From NCBI GenBank assembly GCA_966111775.1, contig CBHWBD010000002.1:23612-87611 (forward strand): a DNA stretch of 64,000 nucleotides. The letters run 5' to 3'. The position numbers and the translations under genes are program-made. Positions within the stretch are counted from its first letter, which is position 1. The number at the start of each line of letters is the position of its first letter. Source of the stretch: Pelomonas sp966111775 (GTDB taxonomy: Bacteria > Pseudomonadota > Gammaproteobacteria > Burkholderiales > Burkholderiaceae_C). Below the pieces are notes generated by a model, which saw only the letters and a list, made by a program, of their open reading frames with translations, was not told the origin of the DNA and did not search any database. This document shows positions 28,603-35,936 of this stretch, in pieces.

Positions 28603-29514
28603 TCAGGCCTGGCGGCTCGCGATGACTTCAGCACGGTTGCCCGCGCACATCGTCTTGGCCGTGACGCCGAACCGCGCCCGGAACAGCCGCGAGAAGTGGG
28701 ACAGGCTGGAGAAGCCCACCTCATAGGCCACCTGCGAAATGCGGTCATTGGTCCGGATGAGCTGGTACTGCGCAGAGACCAGTCGGGTTTCCGTGACCAA
28801 GGCACTGAAGCTGGTGCCATGGGCCGCGCAGGTGTTGTAGATCGTGCGGACCGAGCATTTGAGGTTCTTTGCAGCGTCTGAGGCCGACAGGCCGCGCTGA
28901 TCCAGATTCTGGGCGATGAACCACAGGATTTCGCCCATGCGCCCGCGTGCCCGCGGCAGGACGCTTTCCGCCTTCTTGCCGGCCGCCAGCGCCGTGCGCA
29001 GCAGGTCTGCGAGCATCGTCAATGCCTGGGGAATGGCCAGCGTGTCGCCTTCGTCGAGCTCAAGGATCAACTGCGCCAGGTCGGCAATGATCGGGGCGGC
29101 GAAGTAGTCCTTGGCGATGAACAGGTCGGGCAGGATCTGGAACTTGTCCATGAACCGCTGCATCGACCACCAGCCCGGCAAGGTGATGACCAGCATGTCC
29201 ACCTTGCCCGACCCGGCCAGGGCCATGGGCTGCCATCCGCAAGCCACGAAGATGTCGCCAGCCACCAGCCTGCGCTGATGTCCCTGGTGGTCCACCGTCA
29301 GCTTTCCGGAACGCAGGAAAGTGATGTGAGTGCAGAAGCCCCGGCCATCCGCGCTCGCGCCGCCTTCCATGGAACAGGCGAAGGCGCCCGTGACCAGACG
29401 GTGCACGGTGGCGATGTCACGCTGAACGCTGCTGATGCGCCAGCCCTCGCCCTCGCGGGAACCGCGAAACGTGTCGTTGAAGACGGCGGCAATGAGCGAA
29501 GGCGTCACTGACAT
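28603..29514 (-). CDS. AraC-family transcriptional regulator
   Basis: A 303-residue regulator. The N-terminal half is cupin-like and probably senses a ligand ('GKLTVDHQGHQRRLVAGDIF'). The C-terminal half (~195-295) has the double helix-turn-helix of AraC, with 'SASDAAKNLKCSVRTIYNTC' and 'ISQVAYEVGFSSLSHFSRLF'. It is the last gene of the minus-strand operon and is convergent with the TonB receptor gene (80 bp apart). It most likely controls one or both facing operons; its ligand might be the peptide itself. This is inference from position. Confidence 0.92.
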   Translation of the reverse strand: MSVTPSLIAAVFNDTFRGSREGEGWRISSVQRDIATVHRLVTGAFACSMEGGASADGRGFCTHITFLRSGKLTVDHQGHQRRLVAGDIFVACGWQPMALAGSGKVDMLVITLPGWWSMQRFMDKFQILPDLFIAKDYFAAPIIADLAQLILELDEGDTLAIPQALTMLADLLRTALAAGKKAESVLPRARGRMGEILWFIAQNLDQRGLSASDAAKNLKCSVRTIYNTCAAHGTSFSALVTETRLVSAQYQLIRTNDRISQVAYEVGFSSLSHFSRLFRARFGVTAKTMCAGNRAEVIASRQA

Positions 29515-29567
29515 ACGTTCCGTGATCGTTCCGGTTGCTCGCCGGACCCTAGCTGGACACAGCCGGA

Positions 29568-30443
29568 TTACACGACCAGCGTCGTGGCGTCATCAACCAC
29601 CTTTTGCTGCACCACGGTTCGCCAGATGGCAAGCCTGGCTTTGACGCGAGCCTGCCTGGCGAGGGATCGCACCTTGAGCGACTGTGCGACCGGATCAGCG
29701 GCCCAACGCCGGTTCGCTTCTTCCAGGAACGCTTCGTAGTTGAAGTCGTCACCGCCGCTCTCATCGCTCAGGGTGGCGATGATCTCTTCATTGATGCGGT
29801 CCAGGGTGGACTTGAAGAACGCGGCCTCGGCCTCGGTGAACGGATCCTCGTCGGCTGCATCCGCTTCGGCGGACAGCTGCGCCGTCCAGGCCACCATCGC
29901 ATCCTGAACCGCGCCAGGGGCCTGCTCAAGATCCCAGGCCAGCGACAGCACCAGATCGACGATCTTCTCGGGGGCGGGTGCTTCCCGCTGCGCCTGTGCC
30001 AGCTTTGCGCGGGCGGCGCGCCAGGCCTGCTTGTCGATCGAGGTGGCCATGGATTGGCGCACCAGGGCGATGACCGCTTCGCAGGCCTCGCGAACCGGGC
30101 CCGCCTCGACGCGCTGGGCGCGACCATAGACCGGGTCCGTCCAGGCCAGCAGCACCGCCCGGCGCGCGATATTGCCCGTCTCGGCGCCGACCGGAATGGC
30201 AGCCAGCAGCGCGTCATGGAACGCGGGTGCTTCGTCGCCCTGGCCAAAGTCACCGAGCGCGGGCAACAGCCGGGCCAGTGCCGGGTGCAGGCCATGGTCC
30301 TGCGAGATCGGCGTCAAGTCGCCCTCGATCGACGCCTGGGTCAGCCATGCGGTATACACCGGCCCCTTGGCGCGGATCTCGGCCCTCAGGGCCTGCTTGT
30401 TGGCTTCATTGCCAAAGGCGCAGAAGGCGACACGGGCGGTCAC
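29568..30443 (-). CDS. Unknown protein X2 of the thioredoxin-X module (291 aa)
   Basis: A soluble 291-residue protein, a paralogue of the protein at 22907-23887 by four shared blocks: the CAF start ('VAFCAFGNEANKQAL'), 'LLAAIPVGAETGNIARR', 'QAWRAARAKLAQ' and 'LVLSLAWDLEQ'. The C-terminal third is acidic then basic and has no counterpart in X1. Its ATG overlaps the end of the second thioredoxin gene (ATGA), exactly as X1 does with the first. No catalytic motif is recognised; a conserved N-terminal Cys (residue 8) is the only obvious reactive residue shared with X1. Confidence 0.78.
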   Translation of the reverse strand: MTARVAFCAFGNEANKQALRAEIRAKGPVYTAWLTQASIEGDLTPISQDHGLHPALARLLPALGDFGQGDEAPAFHDALLAAIPVGAETGNIARRAVLLAWTDPVYGRAQRVEAGPVREACEAVIALVRQSMATSIDKQAWRAARAKLAQAQREAPAPEKIVDLVLSLAWDLEQAPGAVQDAMVAWTAQLSAEADAADEDPFTEAEAAFFKSTLDRINEEIIATLSDESGGDDFNYEAFLEEANRRWAADPVAQSLKVRSLARQARVKARLAIWRTVVQQKVVDDATTLVV

Positions 30444-30775
30444 TGGCTGCCTCCGGCATGGGGTTCGAGCACCGATGCCAGCTTGCCGCGCGAGGCCTGG
30501 CCCATGAAGCGCTCCACCGGCTCGCGGTCCTTGATCAGGATGAATGTCGGCACGCTCCGCACGTCGTAGGCCTCGGCGAGCTTGGGCTCTTGTTCGATGT
30601 CGACCTTGACGAAGGCGATCTCGCCCTCGAACTCGCGCGCGGCGTCTTCAAGAGCGGGCACCGAGGCCTTGCAGGGGCCGCACCAGGTGGCGTGGAAATC
30701 AACCAGAACCGGAATCGACGAGCTGAGCACATCGTCCTCGAAGCGGTCGACGGTGGTTGTTTTGAGAAGGGACAT
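30440..30775 (-). CDS. Thioredoxin (second copy)
   Basis: A 111-residue cytoplasmic thioredoxin with 'FHATWCGPCKAS' (C32, C35) and 'VRSVPTFILIKD' (cis-Pro). The start at 30775 is chosen because AAGGA lies 8 nt upstream; a longer frame from 30823 has no ribosome site. It is closer to ordinary TrxA than the first copy and sits directly after thioredoxin reductase, so this pair can draw on NADPH. The following X2 gene overlaps by 4 bp. Confidence 0.93.
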   Translation of the reverse strand: MSLLKTTTVDRFEDDVLSSSIPVLVDFHATWCGPCKASVPALEDAAREFEGEIAFVKVDIEQEPKLAEAYDVRSVPTFILIKDREPVERFMGQASRGKLASVLEPHAGGSQ

Positions 30776-30831
30776 GTGTTGATCCTTTGTGCAGGGGCGC
30801 CGCGCGCCAATGGCGGGCGGCACTCAGGGAG

Positions 30832-31806
30832 TCATTGGGGCTGGCTGGCGCCAGCCTTGGCGTCGATGAGAAAGCGCTCGGCCTCCAGGGCCGCCATGCA
30901 GCCCATGCCGGCCGACACGACGGCCTGGCGGAAGTGCTTGTCCTGCACGTCGCCAGCAGCAAACACGCCCGCGACGCTGGTGGCGGTCGAGCCGGGCGTC
31001 ACCAGCAGATAGCCGTCCTCGTCCATCGCCAACTGGCCCTTGAACAGGCTGGTGGCCGGATCGTGGCCGATGGCCACGAACAGGCCGTCCAGCGCGAGGG
31101 TCGAGGTCTCGCCGCTCAGGCGGTGGTTCAGGCGCAGGCCGGTGACCTTCTTGCCGTCACCCAGCACTTCGGCCACTTCGGCGTTCCAGATCGGCTTGAT
31201 CTTCTCGTTGGCCAACAGGCGGGCCTGGTTGGTCTTGTCGGCGCGCAGGCTGTCGCGGCGATGGATCAGAAACACCTCGCTGGCAAAGTTGGCCATGTGC
31301 AGCGCGTCCTCGACCGCGGTGTTGCCGCCGCCCACCACCGCCACCACGCGCTTGCGGAAGAAGTAGCCGTCGCAGGTCGCGCAGGCCGAAACGCCCTTGC
31401 CGCGATAGAGGGTTTCGCTGTCCAGACCGAGCCAGCGCGCATTGGCACCGGTGGCGATCACCAGGCTGTCGGCGGTATAGCGCGCGCCGGCATCGCCCAC
31501 AGCCACGAAGGGGCGCCGGGACAGGTCGACCTCGACGATGTAGTCATGGATGACCTCGGTACCCAGATGCCGCGCATGCTCGCCCATGCGAGTCATCAGC
31601 TCGGGGCCTTGCACGCTGGTGTCGCCGGGCCAGTTTTCCACGTCGGTGGTGATGGTCAGCTGCCCACCGGGCTGCAGCCCTTCGATCAGCACCGGCTCCA
31701 GGGCGCTGCGCGAGGCGTAGATCGCCGCCGTGTAGCCCGCCGGACCTGAGCCGATGATCAGGAGTTGGCTGTGGCGCGCTGCCGGCACTTCCGTCTTTGC
31801 ACGCAT
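30832..31806 (-). CDS. trxB: Thioredoxin reductase
   Basis: A 324-residue flavoprotein transferring electrons from NADPH to thioredoxin. It has the FAD motif 'IIGSGPAGYTAAIYA' (~17-31), the redox-active 'SACATCDG' (C142, C145) and the NADPH motif 'VVGGGNTAVEDALHM'. The C-terminal FAD contact 'GVFAAGDVQDKHFRQAV' is complete. The start follows the tldD stop by 3 bp, which implies co-translation. This is probably an extra, cluster-dedicated copy besides the chromosomal trxB. Confidence 0.95.
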   Translation of the reverse strand: MRAKTEVPAARHSQLLIIGSGPAGYTAAIYASRSALEPVLIEGLQPGGQLTITTDVENWPGDTSVQGPELMTRMGEHARHLGTEVIHDYIVEVDLSRRPFVAVGDAGARYTADSLVIATGANARWLGLDSETLYRGKGVSACATCDGYFFRKRVVAVVGGGNTAVEDALHMANFASEVFLIHRRDSLRADKTNQARLLANEKIKPIWNAEVAEVLGDGKKVTGLRLNHRLSGETSTLALDGLFVAIGHDPATSLFKGQLAMDEDGYLLVTPGSTATSVAGVFAAGDVQDKHFRQAVVSAGMGCMAALEAERFLIDAKAGASQPQ

Positions 31807-31809
31807 GAC

Positions 31810-33297
31810 CTAACCCTCCGCTCCACCGACGACGACCTTGTCGATCCGGATCGTCGGCTGGCCCACGCCGACAGGCACCATCTGGCCGTTCTTGCCGCAG
31901 CTCGCGACGCCGGCATCCAGCGCCAGGTCATTGCCGATCATCGAGATGGCTTTCAGCGTCCGGTTGCCAACGCCGATCAGCGTGGCCCCTTCGATGGGGG
32001 CCGTGATCTTGCCGTCCTCGATCAGGAAGGCTTTCTCCGCCGAGAAGTTGAACTGGCCCGACGTGATGTCGACGGTGCCGCCGCTGAACTCGACCGCATA
32101 GATGCCATGGCGCACCGACGCGATGATCTCCTGCGGGTCATACGGCCCGTTCTCCAGGAAGGTGTTGGTCATGCGGGTCATGGGCAGGTCCGAATAGGAC
32201 TGGCGGCGGCCATTGCCGGTCGCGGTGTCGCGCATGAGCCGGGCGCTGGTCTTGTCCTGCATCAGGCCGACCAGGCGGCCATCCTCGATCAGCAGGGTGC
32301 GCTGACCGCTCACGCCTTCATCGTCGACATTGAGTGAGCCGCGGGCCTTGGGCAGCGTGGCGTCATCGAACACGTTGACGCCGGGGGCGGCGATCCGTTC
32401 GCCCAGCATGCCGTTGAACACCGATTCACGCTTGCGGTGGAAGTCGCCTTCCAGCCCGTGGCCGATTGCCTCGTGCAGCAGCACGCCGGGGAAGCCCGAG
32501 CCCAGCACCACGGTCATCTCGCCCGCCGGCGAAGGCTTGGCCTCCAGGTTGGTGAGCGCTATCGACGTCGCCTTCTGCACCATCTTTTCCAGCCCGGCCT
32601 CGGTGATCTCGCTCAACGCGAACCGCCCGCCAGCGCCGGCCGAGCCCGACGCGCGCTTGGAGCTGCTTTCGGCGACGACCGAGAGGTCCAGCCGCACCAG
32701 TGGCCGGATGTCGCCGGCCAGCGTGCCGTCGGTGGCCGCCACCAGCATGGTCGAATCCTCCACCGACAACTGGGCCGAGACCTCGGTGATGCGCCGATCC
32801 ACGGCGCGGGTCACCTGGTCCAGCCGCTGCAGCAGCGCCACCTTCTCGACGCTGTCCATGCCGCCCGCCGCCTCGAGGGTGGCGTAGGCACTCGAATCAC
32901 GGGGCACCGGGGCAATCTCCACGCCCCGCCCGGTTGCGCCGGCATCCTGGCCATGGGCCTGCATGGCGCGGGCCGCGGCGGTGATGGCGGTGATGGCCTT
33001 GTTGCTGATGTTGCTGGAGTAGGCAAACGCGGTGTTGCCGCCGGTCACGGCGCGTGCGCCCACGCCCTGCGAAATCGAGAAGGCGGCGCGCGCCACCTTG
33101 CTGCGTTCCAGCGACCAGGCATCGCGGGTCGTCAGTTCGAGATAGAGATCGCCGTAATCGGCGCCCCGTGCCCACAGACCGGACAGGCCTTGCTGCAGCT
33201 TGCGAATGTCGAGGTCGTTGGCGACAAGCAGCCGGTCCTGAGCCAACGTCAGGCGATGGGAGGCGGTCAGAGGCATGGAAATCGGTTCTTTCAGCAT
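31810..33297 (-). CDS. tldD: TldD metalloprotease subunit
   Basis: A 495-residue TldD protein with the zinc motif 'HEAIGHGLEGD' (H275, E276, H280) in the middle domain and the family C-terminus 'TLIGVGNRTLKAISMIGNDL'. TldD with TldE forms a ring protease that degrades unfolded short peptides. In microcin B17 it removes the leader peptide. The gene follows tldE by 10 bp. Two in-frame ATGs (33297, 33276) are possible; neither has a strong ribosome site. Co-location with a peptide transporter and a possible precursor gene supports a role in maturing or degrading a peptide. Confidence 0.94.
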   Translation of the reverse strand: MLKEPISMPLTASHRLTLAQDRLLVANDLDIRKLQQGLSGLWARGADYGDLYLELTTRDAWSLERSKVARAAFSISQGVGARAVTGGNTAFAYSSNISNKAITAITAAARAMQAHGQDAGATGRGVEIAPVPRDSSAYATLEAAGGMDSVEKVALLQRLDQVTRAVDRRITEVSAQLSVEDSTMLVAATDGTLAGDIRPLVRLDLSVVAESSSKRASGSAGAGGRFALSEITEAGLEKMVQKATSIALTNLEAKPSPAGEMTVVLGSGFPGVLLHEAIGHGLEGDFHRKRESVFNGMLGERIAAPGVNVFDDATLPKARGSLNVDDEGVSGQRTLLIEDGRLVGLMQDKTSARLMRDTATGNGRRQSYSDLPMTRMTNTFLENGPYDPQEIIASVRHGIYAVEFSGGTVDITSGQFNFSAEKAFLIEDGKITAPIEGATLIGVGNRTLKAISMIGNDLALDAGVASCGKNGQMVPVGVGQPTIRIDKVVVGGAEG

Positions 33298-33307
33298 GGG
33301 GTCTCGA

Positions 33308-34711
33308 TCAGCGTCCGGCGATCTGCATGTCGGGCAGCAGGATCGAGCCGACCCGGATCGCGCCCTCGCGGTGCACGTCGGTGCCCACCGCGACGATGGC
33401 CTTCAGCATGTCCTGCAGATTGCCGGCGACCGTGAAGCCATGGACGGGCCGCACGACCTGGCCGTTCTCGACCCAGAAGCCGGCCGCCGCCTGCGAATAG
33501 ACGCCGGTGGCCGGGTTGCTGCCGCCGCCCATGAAGCGCGTCAGCCACAGGCCGGTGCCCAGCTTGCGCAGCATGGCCACCAGGTTGTCGCCCGGTTCGG
33601 TGGTGGTGCTGGTGAGGGTGAGGTTGCGCATGCCGCCGGCGTTGCCGGTGGAGGCCCGCCCCAGCTTGCGCGCCATGCGCGTGTCCAGGAACAGGCCCTC
33701 GACCACGCCGCTGCGCACGACGGCACGGCGCGAGCCCGGCACGCCATCGCTGTCGAAGGTGCTGCTGGCCAGGCCATAGGGCTCGAAGGGGTCTTCCTGC
33801 AGCGTTAGGTGCGAGGCGGCCAGTTGCTTGCCCACGGCGTCGGGCAGGAAGGTCATGCGCCGGAACTGCGCAGCGCCGCTCAGCTGCCCGCACATGTCGC
33901 GCACCAGGCTGGAGGCCACCGGCGCATCGACCAGCACCGGCACCCGGCGGGTGGCCAGCCCTTCGGCGCCCAGCATGCCCAGCGCCTTTTCGGCGGCGAT
34001 GCGGCCGACGTCGGCACCGGGCAGCAAGCCGTCAAGACGGCGGTCTGTCGATGACCAACTGCCCTGGCGCATTTCGTCGCCACGCTGAGCAATGGTTTGG
34101 CACCAGCGCTGTTGCATCGAGCCGCTGCCCGTCCGGCAGAACCCCTGGCTGGTCGCCAGCGCAAAGCGCATGTCCTGGCTGGCGGCACCAGCCTCCGAAA
34201 CCCGTAGCTGATCACGGGTGGCGGTCGAGAGGGCGGCCGCCTCGATGGCCAGGGCGGCCTCGGTCAGAGCCTCTGCGTTCTGGACAGAGGGCGCAAAGAG
34301 AGGGACGTCCGGCGTTGCCCATGCCAAGGCCGCGCGGTCGGCCGGGCCGGCGTCCGGATCGGGTTCAAGCTGGCGCGCCATGGCGGCCGCCTGTTCAACC
34401 ACCCGGTCGATGGCGCTGCGGCTGAGCGATTCGGTCGACGCGACGCCAGTGCGGCCATCGGCATAGACCGTGACGCGCAGGCTTTGATTGCCTTCGCGCA
34501 CCGCCTTCTCGACCTTGCCGCCAGCGACGGCGAGGGTGATCCCGCCCTGTTCGCTGACCATGGCGATGGCCTCGCTGGCACCCAACGCAGCGCTGCGCTC
34601 AATGGCATAGGTAACCGCCTGGACAAGCGTGCTCTCACTCTGGAGAAGATAGCCATCGCCACTCGCCAATGAAGCGGATCTGCTGGAGTGGATGGGGCTG
34701 CTGACGCTCAT
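33308..34711 (-). CDS. tldE: TldE/PmbA protease subunit
   Basis: A 467-residue PmbA/TldE protein, the non-metal partner of TldD: no HExxxH is present, as expected. The family C-terminal region includes 'GFWVENGQVVRPVHGFTVAG' and 'LPDMQIAGR'. It is the first gene of the minus-strand operon. Its start is 1 bp after the end of a poorly supported 87-codon frame. The dimeric TldD/TldE active site needs both proteins, so the pair on the element is complete and presumably functional. Confidence 0.93.
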   Translation of the reverse strand: MSVSSPIHSSRSASLASGDGYLLQSESTLVQAVTYAIERSAALGASEAIAMVSEQGGITLAVAGGKVEKAVREGNQSLRVTVYADGRTGVASTESLSRSAIDRVVEQAAAMARQLEPDPDAGPADRAALAWATPDVPLFAPSVQNAEALTEAALAIEAAALSTATRDQLRVSEAGAASQDMRFALATSQGFCRTGSGSMQQRWCQTIAQRGDEMRQGSWSSTDRRLDGLLPGADVGRIAAEKALGMLGAEGLATRRVPVLVDAPVASSLVRDMCGQLSGAAQFRRMTFLPDAVGKQLAASHLTLQEDPFEPYGLASSTFDSDGVPGSRRAVVRSGVVEGLFLDTRMARKLGRASTGNAGGMRNLTLTSTTTEPGDNLVAMLRKLGTGLWLTRFMGGGSNPATGVYSQAAAGFWVENGQVVRPVHGFTVAGNLQDMLKAIVAVGTDVHREGAIRVGSILLPDMQIAGR

Positions 34712-34995
34712 CTAACTGAAACCAATCGCTATCGATTCAGGGGGCGGACGGGGGCAATCCGCCAAGTCTGGCCTCTCGACCATTGCTGCCAATGTAGGGT
34801 GGCCGCCTTCAGTGGCTTGCCCCGCAGGACGCAGCTTGTTGTCTGCGAGTGCAATCTGACGCCGCGCGGGATTCGGGTGTGCGTTGCGTGCCTGACTCTC
34901 GGCGCGAAACGCGCCAGCGCCTGCCGGCGGTGTAGGGTGTTTTCGCCCCTTCGACGCGGTGAGGAGACCCATCAACTTCCGGTTCGCTGTGCACT
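34712..34995 (-). promoter_or_regulatory. Probable promoter region of the tldE operon
   Basis: A 284-bp stretch between tldE and the right-end remnant. It contains TGTAGGGTG twice (34793-34801 and 34931-34939). This direct repeat could be a regulator site. An 87-codon frame fills most of it and ends against tldE, but it lacks a properly spaced ribosome site and family features and is not called as a gene. Confidence 0.4.
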
Positions 34996-34996
34996 G

Positions 34997-35025
34997 AGTT
35001 CCACGTTGAGTGCGAAGAATTCAAG
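34997..35025. repeat. Interrupted right-end remnant of the first element
   Basis: Positions 34997-35017 match the 21-bp right-end site (AGTTCCACGTTGAGTGCGAA), and 35018-35025 (AATTCAAG) start a second site. The second site is broken by the element at 35026. Joining the flanks of both later elements (TCAAG, CTCA, GTGAG, AGATACGG) restores a 21-bp unit similar to the outer site of the right end at 61015. The terminal CGACA is not preserved. Confidence 0.55.
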
Positions 35026-35128
35026 TGTCGGGTCGCAGTGAGCCTGAAATAGAAAATCCACGTTGAATCAACATGATGGCTGTGAAGCGGTCAGCAAGTT
35101 TGGCATCGTCGTCTCACCTAACTTGGAA

Positions 35129-35392
35129 CTATCGGTTCTTCGTAGCGATTAAGTTGGAACCTTCCTGGCCAGCGCCATCGTCGCCACCGATGGATGCGGA
35201 GGTGGCCGGCGCAGGCGCCGCATCGACGCGCTGGCCGTTGACGTAAGCCACGCCGTCCCTCGCTTCAATGAGCATGTCGCCCCACTCGCTAGCCCAGACG
35301 TAGCGCAGCACGCCTTCGGTAGCGAGATCCAGGTCGGCTTGCGGTGATCGATCCTGCCGCAGCAGGACTTGAGGCAACAACGGCGCGCTCAT
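35129..35392 (-). pseudogene. Gene-tail remnant in the second left end
   Basis: An 87-codon minus-strand frame with 'LRYVWASEWGDMLIEARDGV' and 'AYVNGQRVDAAPAP', clearly related to the frame at 22042-22281. Its last codons and stop lie inside the third left-end site. No start with a ribosome site is seen; it may still be expressed as a small protein, but the shared position in two elements suggests the conserved tail of a lost transposon gene. Confidence 0.45.
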
Positions 35393-35664
35393 AGAGAAAG
35401 ATCGAATCGGCGTTCAAGGGGATGCCGCGGACCCGATGGATCTCGCGCCCCTGGGTCAGCAGTTGTTCTGAGGATAGGCCGCACCTAGCTCACCAGACGA
35501 GCTAGTGCTGGCGCGACGACGGTCGGTAGATCCTCTATGGCAATCTTGGCGCGGTCAATCATCAACAAGGTGCCGGTCGGCGCTCCGCATGGCCGCCAGG
35601 ATAGGGACGTGACCTGCACTCGGCTATGTCATATCCTGGTTGGACCCGCCCAGCTCCTCAGAAC

Positions 35665-35844
35665 ATGCGCCGGCTAAGCCACAAGCAAATCTTCCTGGAC
35701 GTTCTGCGTCTTTACTTCGCGCCTCTAGTGGGCGCAGTACGCGGCGCCCATCGGGAAGTCGCGATCGTTCGCAGAAGCATCGAGCGGCGCAAGCGCGTGG
35801 AGCGCGTATCAGCTGATGAGGCGGAAGGCCACCAATTGCGTTAA
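35665..35844 (+). CDS. Small hypothetical protein (59 aa)
   Basis: A 59-codon frame from ATG 35665 with a hydrophobic/aromatic start ('SHKQIFLDVLRLYFAPLVGA') followed by a basic helical tail. The amphipathic 'LRLYFAPLVGAVRG' looks like a natural protein and could be a membrane-associated helix. No ribosome site is evident and no family is named. The rest of 35393-35936 holds nothing else that can be supported. Confidence 0.4.
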   Translation: MRRLSHKQIFLDVLRLYFAPLVGAVRGAHREVAIVRRSIERRKRVERVSADEAEGHQLR

Positions 35845-35936
35845 GGCTGCCGCCGCAGATTCGACCCGCGCGGCCTCGGCTGGCTCAGATGGGCAGCTCA
35901 GCGAGTTGCGCGTGACTGCGCAGGCCCTCTCACAAT

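Larger units (their letters stand above)
21952..35025. mobile_element. First Tn7-like element, right end degraded, carrying the peptide cluster
   Basis: The left boundary is clear: TGTCG at 21952 right after a chromosomal stop codon, with three related ~20-bp sites (details in the left-end entry). The matching right end is only a remnant at 34997-35025, interrupted by the next element. The body holds two facing operons of the thioredoxin/TldDE/TonB cluster and no transposition genes. The left flank ATGAG is one base different from the GTGAG flanking the third element, so the exact right boundary remains open. Confidence 0.6.

Noticed and set aside
22438..34711. Lasso peptide or azole (TOMM) biosynthesis cluster
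   Set aside because: No asparagine-synthetase-like, transglutaminase-like, YcaO or dehydrogenase gene is present, and the candidate peptide has no Cys and only scattered Ser/Thr.
34712..34975. 87-codon frame ending against tldE as a precursor peptide gene
   Set aside because: No properly spaced ribosome site, shadow-like Pro/Arg composition, starts at TTG; more likely leader DNA.
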